Below, piece after piece: positions 37,358 through 44,127 of a stretch of DNA of 64,000 bases (its first letter is position 1; the number at the start of each line of letters is the position of its first letter). The stretch lies in the NCBI RefSeq assembly GCF_000156575.1, contig NZ_GG666047.1, positions 44,516 through 108,515 of the forward strand. The letters are read 5' to 3'. The notes beneath the pieces were generated by a model. That model made no database searches. It saw only the letters and a program-made list of their open reading frames with translations, and was not told the origin of the DNA. Both the position numbers and the translations under genes were made by a program. This DNA is from Anaerococcus lactolyticus ATCC 51172 (GTDB taxonomy: Bacteria; Bacillota; Clostridia; Tissierellales; Peptoniphilaceae).

Positions 37358-37942
37358 ATGAAAAAGTTTTTAATAATATGTGCCTTGGCCCTTGCCATTA
37401 CTGGCTGTAATAAAAAAGCTAATCTAGAAGAAGGTGTGAAAATAAGCCAAGCTAAGACTGATGTAGATGCGGTAGAGTATTTTGGCGAAGAAAAGAAATT
37501 AGACCTTGCCTATAATATTTATTCCCTAAAAGGACTTGATACAGAAAAGCTAGAAATGAAACTATTTTCTATAAAAGATGGGGAAGTCTTTGACGTTGCA
37601 GGTGGACCTGTGAATGCCACAAAGCCATCTGCTTTAATAGGTCTAGGATTTAATGAGAATTCTTATACACTCTTTAGGGTAGATGGCGAGGAAGTAAAGG
37701 ATGCGTCAAGCTTTAGGGCTGATTATTCTATAGACAAAGACGTATTTAAGAAAACTTATTGGCTAGATCAGGGGGATATTAAAGATAAAGAATTTCTTAT
37801 CCTCTTTGTTGGAATGTCCAAGGATGATAAGGACATTGACATTAAAAGTATCACAAAAGAATACCTTAGAAAAATGAGTGAGGAAGATAAGGACCTCAAG
37901 ATTTTGGCATTTGAACTTATACTAGATAAAAAAGAAAAGTAA
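37358..37942 (+). CDS. Lipoprotein of unknown function, paralogue A
   Basis: I start at ATG 37358 behind AAAGGGGG because it gives a lipoprotein signal, MKKFLIICALALAITGC, with lipid-modified Cys17; upstream in-frame codons lie in the promoter. The mature part has a strand-rich domain with LDLAYNIYSLKGLDTEKLEM and GDIKDKEFLILFVGMSKD, ending LKILAFELIL. It resembles the next gene product in order and spacing (NIYSLKG/GVYSFKG; GDIKDKE/GVIKNGE; FELIL/LELRL). I recognise no family. It sits on the outer face of the membrane. Confidence 0.75.
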   Translation: MKKFLIICALALAITGCNKKANLEEGVKISQAKTDVDAVEYFGEEKKLDLAYNIYSLKGLDTEKLEMKLFSIKDGEVFDVAGGPVNATKPSALIGLGFNENSYTLFRVDGEEVKDASSFRADYSIDKDVFKKTYWLDQGDIKDKEFLILFVGMSKDDKDIDIKSITKEYLRKMSEEDKDLKILAFELILDKKEK

Positions 37943-37964
37943 TTTCCATATTTAGGAGAAAAAA

Positions 37965-38555
37965 ATGAAAAAGAGAAATGTATTATTAAGTCTATTTTTA
38001 ATACTAAGCTTAGCGTCTTGTAAAGTAGAAGTGAAAAATGCAGAAGATGTTATGCTTACAAAAGAAGACTATGAGCTTAACGTGCTTGACACCTTTGATG
38101 GTGGAGATAATTTAGATTATGGGGCAGGAGTTTATTCCTTCAAGGGAATAAGGCCTGATGATCTTCGCCTGACTCTTTCAACTTATGAAAATGGGGAAAT
38201 TTCAGAAGCTTTTGATATTGAGCTTCCTAAAATAGAAGATAAGGAAAAGCTTGGAATTGCAGTAAACTCAAGTAAAGTATATATTTATTCTATTTCAGAT
38301 AAGAAAACTTCTGTTCTTACCAAATATGAATTTAAAGATAAAAAACTTACTCACAAGATGTCAAATGGCTGGCAGTGGGATAATGGTGGGGTAATCAAGA
38401 ACGGAGAAGTTTACCCAATATTTGCAAGTTTTTCTAATGAAGCTAATTCTTTAGTAACCCCAATTTTTCATGAAGATGATATAAGAGATTGGATAAAAAA
38501 TAATAAGGAATACTCAGGTATGCTCTTAGAATTAAGACTTGAGGATAGTGAGTAA
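37965..38555 (+). CDS. Lipoprotein of unknown function, paralogue B
   Basis: The signal MKKRNVLLSLFLILSLASC gives a lipobox LASC with Cys19. The mature domain (LDYGAGVYSFKGIRPDDLRL, GVIKNGEVYPIFASFSNE, MLLELRLED) aligns with the preceding gene product, so the two are tandem paralogues. Function is unknown. TTTAGGAG precedes the ATG, 22 bases after the first gene's stop, so one transcript carries both. The unit ends at an AGCGGC hairpin like the one in front of it. Confidence 0.75.
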   Translation: MKKRNVLLSLFLILSLASCKVEVKNAEDVMLTKEDYELNVLDTFDGGDNLDYGAGVYSFKGIRPDDLRLTLSTYENGEISEAFDIELPKIEDKEKLGIAVNSSKVYIYSISDKKTSVLTKYEFKDKKLTHKMSNGWQWDNGGVIKNGEVYPIFASFSNEANSLVTPIFHEDDIRDWIKNNKEYSGMLLELRLEDSE

Positions 38556-38587
38556 TAACATTATAGAATCTATTATCAAAACTTAAG

Positions 38588-38607
38588 AGCGGCTTTGGCC
38601 GCTTTTT
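38588..38607 (+). terminator. Terminator after lipoprotein pair
   Basis: AGCGGC/GCCGCT stem with a TTTG loop and five T, matching the 37258 terminator except in the loop. Confidence 0.85.
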
Positions 38608-38678
38608 CTTTATAATTTTTCAAATAAGTTTTTTCTGATTTGTGATATTATATAAGTGATAAGATAAAGGAGGATAGT

Positions 38679-38744
38679 ATGAAAAAAATAATTATATTAG
38701 CATACTGTATGGTACTCTTATCAGGCTCGAATATTGAAAGTTAA
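38679..38744 (+). pseudogene. Decayed third lipoprotein gene (signal peptide remnant)
   Basis: A promoter-like region, GATAAAGGAGGATA ribosome site and ATG line up base for base in spacing with the 37358 lipoprotein gene. The frame reads MKKIIILAYCMVLLSGSNIE and stops after 21 codons. The lipobox Cys of the LSGC pattern is Ser (LSGSN). The mature protein is gone; about 70 bases without coding sense follow. I read this as the relic of a third copy of the unit. Confidence 0.6.
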
Positions 38745-38816
38745 GATTCTGGAGAACTTAGCTCATAAAATAATATTTTGACCTTAATCTAATGGTTAAA
38801 TAAGGAAGGATAAAAT

Positions 38817-39110
38817 ATGGAAATTCTAGGAAAAGCGCTTTATTTATTACTTATAATAGTTTTTATGAGATTTTTCTATTTTATATTGAGAAAATCTTTT
38901 GAAGATAAAAATGCAACCACAGTGAAAATGGTAACTAGGGGTATTGTTTTATCTATCTATACAATAGCGATTTTATCTCTCTTTGCCATAGCGATTTTTA
39001 TCCCGGCTGTGGGAATGACAAAAAGAGCCCTTGCAGGAGTTGTAGCTATCTTGATGTCAATCTATTTTGCTATAATAGTTAAGAAATATATAAGAAAGGA
39101 AGCCTTCTAA
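38817..39110 (+). CDS. Small membrane protein, unknown family
   Basis: The 97-residue product has three predicted helices (GKALYLLLIIVFMRFFYFIL; IVLSIYTIAILSLFAIAIFI; ALAGVVAILMSIYFAIIV) and a basic tail. AAGGAAGG precedes the ATG. It shares a base with the next gene (TAATG), so the two are coupled and probably act together. I do not recognise it. Confidence 0.7.
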   Translation: MEILGKALYLLLIIVFMRFFYFILRKSFEDKNATTVKMVTRGIVLSIYTIAILSLFAIAIFIPAVGMTKRALAGVVAILMSIYFAIIVKKYIRKEAF

Positions 39111-39379
39111 TGTGGCTTATCTTTGGAGGGGCGGCAATAATTACCGCCCTTTTAAATATAATGAATTACAAAAATCGTGCTGATATCTTTAGATTTTTAA
39201 GCCTAGCTTTCACAAGCCTAACTGTTTGTGCCTTTTATGCGGATGGGGCAGGAAGAGTAATAAGAGAAGATTGGGCAAGCTTAATGGATACCATGCCAAC
39301 CATATCTAAGGCCCTTTGTATATGTGTGGCCCTTTCAATTATTATAAATTCTATTTCATTAATAAAATTTCATAGATAA
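39110..39379 (+). CDS. Small membrane protein, unknown family
   Basis: The 89-residue product has hydrophobic stretches at the N-terminus (MWLIFGGAAIITALLNIM), the middle (FLSLAFTSLTVCAFYADGAG) and the C-terminus (ALCICVALSIIINSISLI). Its ATG overlaps the stop of the preceding gene. The family is not recognised; co-translation with the 38817 protein suggests a two-subunit membrane complex. A bidirectional terminator follows. Confidence 0.7.
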   Translation: MWLIFGGAAIITALLNIMNYKNRADIFRFLSLAFTSLTVCAFYADGAGRVIREDWASLMDTMPTISKALCICVALSIIINSISLIKFHR

Positions 39380-39396
39380 AAATTGCAAAATAAAAA

Positions 39397-39425
39397 GGCA
39401 GCTTAAATAAATTAAGCTGTCTTTT
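39397..39425. terminator. Bidirectional terminator between small membrane genes and traX-like gene
   Basis: GGCAGCTTAA/TTAAGCTGTC stem with an AT-rich loop, five A on the left and four T on the right, lying between convergent genes. Confidence 0.78.
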
Positions 39426-40131
39426 AGATTTTAAAGGCCATCCTTATTATTCCAAAAATCAAAAGATGAACTGGATAAAATAGGTAGTTAAATATTTTAT
39501 TTTGCTTGCCTTTTTCGCCGTTATATAAAAGTACTGTTGCAAAGCCTAAGATTGCGTAGATTTCCTTGATTATTACAAGGTAGCCAAGTCCTGATGCAAG
39601 AAGTCTTTTGTCATAAAAAATATAGTATAGGTATATTATTATGATGGCATAGTACTCATAGTCAGATGATATGAGCATGGAGCCAAGGCTTGAAAGTGCG
39701 ACTAATAGTAAGGATACAAAGATCCATAGGGGTCTTTTTTTGATGTAGGCTTTTAATTTATCAATTGCCATGATTGTGAATAAGCCTAGGGCAAGTCCCC
39801 AGAGAATATTTTGTGACCAAGTATTTACAAATTCAGCCGACTGGAACATGTCGTAGGGAATTTCGGAAATCACTGCAAAAATAAGTAAATTTCTTAAATA
39901 TTTCCATTGTGATTTGGTTTTGAAAAATCCTTCCACAACCATAAAGGCAAATATAGGAAAGGCGATCCTTCCTAATATGTCAAAAATAGTTGTAATAATA
40001 ACCATAGGGCCAGTTCCTGTTAGAAATGGGGTTATGATTGCCTTGTTGAAATGGTCTATAAACATTGAAGCGAAGGCTATATATTTTAATTGGGCACCGT
40101 TTATGCCCTTTAAATTTTTGATTTTTTCCAT
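39424..40131 (-). CDS. TraX-family membrane protein
   Basis: The 235-residue protein has about seven membrane helices and TraX landmarks: LKYIAFASMFIDHFNKA, ILGRIAFPIFAFMVVEGFF, YLRNLLIFAVISEIPYDMF and a late LFYPVHLLIFGII. The F-plasmid TraX acetylates pilin, but many chromosomal members exist with no conjugation genes nearby, as here; they belong to the wider membrane acyltransferase group. The substrate is unknown. AAGGAGA precedes the ATG. Confidence 0.85.
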   Translation of the reverse strand: MEKIKNLKGINGAQLKYIAFASMFIDHFNKAIITPFLTGTGPMVIITTIFDILGRIAFPIFAFMVVEGFFKTKSQWKYLRNLLIFAVISEIPYDMFQSAEFVNTWSQNILWGLALGLFTIMAIDKLKAYIKKRPLWIFVSLLLVALSSLGSMLISSDYEYYAIIIIYLYYIFYDKRLLASGLGYLVIIKEIYAILGFATVLLYNGEKGKQNKIFNYLFYPVHLLIFGIIRMAFKI

Positions 40132-40193
40132 AAGATTCTCCTTATTGTTTTAGGAGATTATATCTTAAAATTATAAAAATTGCAAATTTTTAG

Positions 40194-40228
40194 CAAAAAA
40201 ATCTCCGATTAGAAAACTAATCGGAGAT
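40194..40228 (-). terminator. Terminator of ppdK (minus strand)
   Basis: ATCTCCGATTAG/CTAATCGGAGAT is a perfect 12-base stem with an AAAA loop, followed on the minus strand by six T. Confidence 0.92.
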
Positions 40229-40234
40229 TGGATT

Positions 40235-42859
40235 TTATTTATTTTTTTCTATTGCTGCTTGAGCTGCTGCAAGTTTAGCTATTGGAATTCTGAATGGTGA
40301 ACAAGATACATAGTCAAGACCTACATTGTAGAGGTATTTAACTGTGTTTGGTTCACCGCCGTGCTCACCACAGATACCTAAGTGGAGGGCAGGATTTGTC
40401 TTTCTTCCTTTTTCTACAGCTGTTTCTACTAAGAAACCAACGCCTTTTTGATCTAGAACTTGGAATGGATCTTTTTCAAAGATATCTTTTTCGATATAAG
40501 CTGGTAAGAATTTACCTGCATCATCCCTAGATAGACCGAAGGTCATTTGAGTCAAGTCGTTTGTACCGAAGCTGAAGAAGTCAGTTACTTGTGCGATCTC
40601 ATCTGCTGTGATAGCTGCTCTTGGGATTTCAATCATGGTACCAAGAAGGTATTTGATTTCCATTCCTTGTTCTTCAAAGACTTTTTCTATTTCTTCCCTA
40701 ACGATATTTTTAACGTAATCAAGTTCGTGAACATCAGATGATAATGGGATCATGATTTCTGGAACAACATTTACGCCTTCCTTATTTAATCTAATTGCAG
40801 CTTGCATGATTGCTCTTGCCTGCATTTTTGATATTTCTGGATAGATTACACCAAGTCTAAGACCTCTGAAACCAAGCATTGGGTTTACTTCTTGAAGTTC
40901 TGCAATTCTTTCTTTAACCCTAGCTGGTAGCATCTTTAGGTCAAGGGCAAGATCAGATATTTCTTTTTCTCCCTTTGGTAGGAATTCGTGAAGAGGTGGG
41001 TCAAGAAGTCTAACTGTCACTGGTCTTTCTTCCATTAGTTTGTAGATTTGATAGAAGTCTTCCTCTTGCATTGGAAGGATTTTATCAAGGGCAGCTTGTC
41101 TAGTTTCAAGATCTGAAGCAAGGATCATCTTTCTAACTTGGAAAATCCTGTCATCAGCAAAGAACATGTGTTCTGTCCTACATAGACCAATACCTTCTGC
41201 ACCAAATTCTAGCGCTTGTTTAGCGTCTCTTGGTGTATCAGCATTTGTTCTAACTTTCATATCTCTATACTTATCTACCCATTGCATAAATTTGCCGAAA
41301 GCACCATGCATTTGTGGTGGTTGAGTAGCAAGGGCACCTGCATAGATTTCACCTGTAGATCCGTCAATTGAAATTGTATCTTCACTTGTTAGGACAACAT
41401 CGCCTACTCTTAGGGTGTGTTCAAATTCGTTAACGTGGATATCTGATGCACCAGATACACAGCACTTACCCATACCTCTTGCAACTACAGCTGCGTGGGA
41501 AGTCATACCACCACGTGCAGTAAGAATACCAACTGCAGATACCATACCTTCGAGGTCTTCTGGGCTTGTTTCTTCACGAACAAGGACAACTACTTCACCA
41601 TCTTTTGCTCTCTTAGCTGCTTCTGGGGCAGAGAAAGCAATTTTACCTACAGCTGCTCCTGGAGATGCTGCAAGACCCTTGGTAAGTGATTGGGCATTTT
41701 TTACAGCTTCAGCAGTAAAGGTTGGGTGGAGAAGACCGTCTAGGTCTTGTGGATTAACTCTTAAAAGAGCTTCTTTCTCGTCAACTAAGCCTTCTTCTAC
41801 CATATCTACAGCTACTTGGACAGCTGCTTGGGCAGTTCTCTTACCATTTCTAGTTTGTAAGAGGAAAAGTTTGCCTTCTTGGATAGTAAATTCCATGTCT
41901 TGCATGTCTTTGTAGTGTTTTTCAAGAGTTTGTGCTGTATTATAAAATTCGTCATAAACTTCAGGCATAAGCTCGTGAAGGTGGCTTATTGGTTCTGGTG
42001 TACGAACACCTGCAACTACGTCTTCACCTTGAGCATTCATTAAGTATTCACCGTAAAGGACGTTTTCACCAGTAGCTGGGTTTCTTGAGAAAGCTACACC
42101 AGTACCAGAAGTTTCACCCATGTTACCAAATACCATGGTTTGAACGTTAACAGCTGTACCCATCTTATCATCAATTTCGTTTAATTTTCTATAGAGGATA
42201 GCCCTTGGGTTGTTCCATGAAGAAAATACAGCTGAAATAGCAAGGTCTAATTGTTTTCTAGGATCTTGTGGGAATTCAACGCCCGCAAGTTCTTTGTAAA
42301 CTTTCTTGTATTTTTCAACAACGTCAACGAAGTCTTCTGCATCTAGATCGTGGTCAGTTTTTACGCCTTTTTCTTCTTTTTTTGCTGTAAGAACTTCTTC
42401 GAATTTATTTTTATCAAGTCCCATGGCAACGTCAGCAAACATTTGTATAAATCTTCTGTAAGAGTCGTAGGCAAATCTCTTGTTTTCTGTCTTATTCTCA
42501 AGACCCTTAACAGCAACATCATTAAGACCAAGGTTTAGGATAGTATCCATCATACCTGGCATAGATATTGGTGCACCAGACCTAACTGATACTAGAAGAG
42601 GGTCTTCGTTGTTACCGAAAGTTTTGCCATTGTGTTTCTCAAGATCTTTGATGTGGCTAGTAATTTCTTCGTTTAAGGTATCCCAAAGCTTTTTATCTTC
42701 CTTGTAATATCTGATACAAGCTTCAGTAGTTACAGAAAAACCATATGGTACGTTAATACCCATATTTGTCATTTCTGCAAGGTTTGCACCCTTACCGCCC
42801 AGAATATCTCTCATTGTCTTGTTGCCTTCATCAAAGTTATAAACGTATTTTGTGCTCAT
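40235..42859 (-). CDS. ppdK: Pyruvate, phosphate dikinase
   Basis: PPDK interconverts pyruvate, ATP and phosphate with PEP, AMP and diphosphate. The N-terminal nucleotide domain has GGKGANLAEMTNMGINVPYG and VSVRSGAPISMPGMMDTILN. The swivelling domain carries the catalytic His in ILTARGGMTSHAAVVARGMG. The PEP domain has LCRTEHMFF, GTMIEIPRAA, FFSFGTNDLTQM and LGICGEHGGEP. At 874 aa it is full length. The gene for its regulatory kinase/phosphorylase is directly upstream (13 bases), so both are on one transcript. In anaerobes the enzyme often works in glycolysis or PEP supply. Confidence 0.97.
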   Translation of the reverse strand: MSTKYVYNFDEGNKTMRDILGGKGANLAEMTNMGINVPYGFSVTTEACIRYYKEDKKLWDTLNEEITSHIKDLEKHNGKTFGNNEDPLLVSVRSGAPISMPGMMDTILNLGLNDVAVKGLENKTENKRFAYDSYRRFIQMFADVAMGLDKNKFEEVLTAKKEEKGVKTDHDLDAEDFVDVVEKYKKVYKELAGVEFPQDPRKQLDLAISAVFSSWNNPRAILYRKLNEIDDKMGTAVNVQTMVFGNMGETSGTGVAFSRNPATGENVLYGEYLMNAQGEDVVAGVRTPEPISHLHELMPEVYDEFYNTAQTLEKHYKDMQDMEFTIQEGKLFLLQTRNGKRTAQAAVQVAVDMVEEGLVDEKEALLRVNPQDLDGLLHPTFTAEAVKNAQSLTKGLAASPGAAVGKIAFSAPEAAKRAKDGEVVVLVREETSPEDLEGMVSAVGILTARGGMTSHAAVVARGMGKCCVSGASDIHVNEFEHTLRVGDVVLTSEDTISIDGSTGEIYAGALATQPPQMHGAFGKFMQWVDKYRDMKVRTNADTPRDAKQALEFGAEGIGLCRTEHMFFADDRIFQVRKMILASDLETRQAALDKILPMQEEDFYQIYKLMEERPVTVRLLDPPLHEFLPKGEKEISDLALDLKMLPARVKERIAELQEVNPMLGFRGLRLGVIYPEISKMQARAIMQAAIRLNKEGVNVVPEIMIPLSSDVHELDYVKNIVREEIEKVFEEQGMEIKYLLGTMIEIPRAAITADEIAQVTDFFSFGTNDLTQMTFGLSRDDAGKFLPAYIEKDIFEKDPFQVLDQKGVGFLVETAVEKGRKTNPALHLGICGEHGGEPNTVKYLYNVGLDYVSCSPFRIPIAKLAAAQAAIEKNK

Positions 42860-42872
42860 AATTCGTTCCTTT

Positions 42873-43670
42873 CTATATTTTATTTAAGCTATTGATGATA
42901 ATTTCTGAAGTTTCTTCTATAGATTTATAAGTAACATCTATAATCGTGCAACCTAGGTCGTTCATAAGCTCTAGGGCATAATCAATCTCCCTATCAATCC
43001 TTCCCTTAGAGGAATAAAGCGAATCAATAGACAAGCCTAAAGATTTAAGTCTTTCTTCTCTTATTTTTTTAAGGACTCCCTTGTCTATAGTCAAACCAAA
43101 AATTTTACTAGGGTCTATCTCAAATAATTCTTTTGGAACCTTTGAGTCAACCAAAATTGGTATATTGCTAACCTTAAGTCCCTTGCTAGCAAGGTACATG
43201 GATAGGGGGGTCTTAGATGATCTTGAAACTCCAATTATTGCTACGTCACAAAAAGCTAGGCCCTTAAAATCTTGTCCATCATCAAAATTTATCGCAAAAT
43301 CCAGAGCATCGATTCTCTTTTGATGATTTTTTGCTGGTGAATCTATTTGGACTTTTTTTTCTGAGGTTTTATCCAAGAGATTTGCCATTTGACTTACAGA
43401 ATAATCCATAAGTCCGATTGCCTTTAATTTTTTACTAGCCAAGTATTTTTTGACATAGGCCTTCATTTTAGAATCTCTAAATGAGTGGTAAATTATCGAA
43501 CTGTCACAATCCTTTATTGATGTTAGTATCTGGGATAGTTTTTTCTCACTATTAATCCTATCAAACGTTTTTATTTCATAGGCTTTATCAAAGTGTCCCA
43601 TGGTGAGTTTAACCATTTCTAATAGGGCAATAGCGCTACTATCTGAGATTATATATATTTGCAATTTCAT
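42873..43670 (-). CDS. PPDK regulatory protein (bifunctional kinase/diphosphate phosphorylase)
   Basis: This 265-residue protein belongs to the DUF299/PPDK-regulatory family. It has IYIISDSSAIALLEMVKLTM at the N-terminus, GLMDYSVSQMANLL mid-protein and the P-loop-like VAIIGVSRSSKTPLSMYLAS near residue 150. Family enzymes use ADP to phosphorylate the Thr beside the catalytic His of PPDK and use phosphate to remove it. The target motif TARGGMTSH is present in the adjacent ppdK. GGAGAAATT precedes the ATG; TATAAT on the minus strand (plus 43700-43705) is a likely -10. Confidence 0.93.
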   Translation of the reverse strand: MKLQIYIISDSSAIALLEMVKLTMGHFDKAYEIKTFDRINSEKKLSQILTSIKDCDSSIIYHSFRDSKMKAYVKKYLASKKLKAIGLMDYSVSQMANLLDKTSEKKVQIDSPAKNHQKRIDALDFAINFDDGQDFKGLAFCDVAIIGVSRSSKTPLSMYLASKGLKVSNIPILVDSKVPKELFEIDPSKIFGLTIDKGVLKKIREERLKSLGLSIDSLYSSKGRIDREIDYALELMNDLGCTIIDVTYKSIEETSEIIINSLNKI

Positions 43671-43875
43671 AATTTCTCCTACACCAAGACTCTACACCTA
43701 TTATATCAAAAAAATTAAAATAATGAAAATATTTTCATCAAAAATTTATAATTATCCTTAGCCTTGAGAATAAATTGCTTAAATTACAAGGATAAGGCTT
43801 GGTAAGGAAATTATATCTTTAAGGAAATCTATATCATGAAAAACATGGATATTTCTTTAACAAAATTTGATGGTG

Positions 43876-43903
43876 TTGACTTTCAGCTAATTATTAATAT
43901 AAT
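43876..43903 (+). promoter_or_regulatory. Sigma-A promoter for the valS T-box transcript
   Basis: TTGACT, a 16-base spacer and TATAAT, the best promoter match in the window. It lies just upstream of the T-box leader. The stretch 43710-43875 holds no gene; it contains an imperfect inverted repeat (CCTTAGCCTTG/CAAGGATAAGG) of unknown meaning. Confidence 0.78.
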
Positions 43904-43924
43904 AATTTTAAGTTAAATACTAAC

Positions 43925-44110
43925 AATGAAAGAGGAGTAAGCTAAAAAGTCCCTCAGAGAGAAGATGGCTGGTGAAAATCTTTGGATCTATTAGGTGAAG
44001 GTTGCTTTCGTATATGTTAATGTAGCATGCATAAATGCAAAGAGAGTCTTTTTATAAGAAATTTAGGTGGTAACGCGATAATTCGTCCTAGAATGCGTTA
44101 TCACCTTTTT
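43925..44110 (+). ncRNA. T-box riboswitch controlling valS
   Basis: The leader shows T-box order: GAGGAGTAA (AGTA element), CAGAGAGAA (AG bulge), GGCTGGTGAAAA (GGTG loop), then a likely specifier region GTGAAGGTTGC with GTT (Val) at 44001-44003. The T-box core TTTAGGTGGTAACGCG ends at 44077. GGTGGTAACGC pairs with GCGTTATCACC and five T to form the terminator (44066-44110). Uncharged tRNA-Val binding should favour the antiterminator. The core reads AGGTGGTAACGCG, slightly off the usual AGGGTGGTACCGCG. Confidence 0.9.
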
Positions 44111-44127
44111 AATTGAGAGGAGAAATT

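Noticed and set aside
39424-40131. TraX-like gene as evidence of a conjugative element
   Set aside because: No other transfer, relaxase or integrase genes are in the window. Chromosomal TraX-like acyltransferases are common.
41415-41915. A 166-codon plus-strand frame inside ppdK
   Set aside because: It is antisense to conserved PPDK domains, with a Ser/Thr/Pro-rich low-information product and no start signals.
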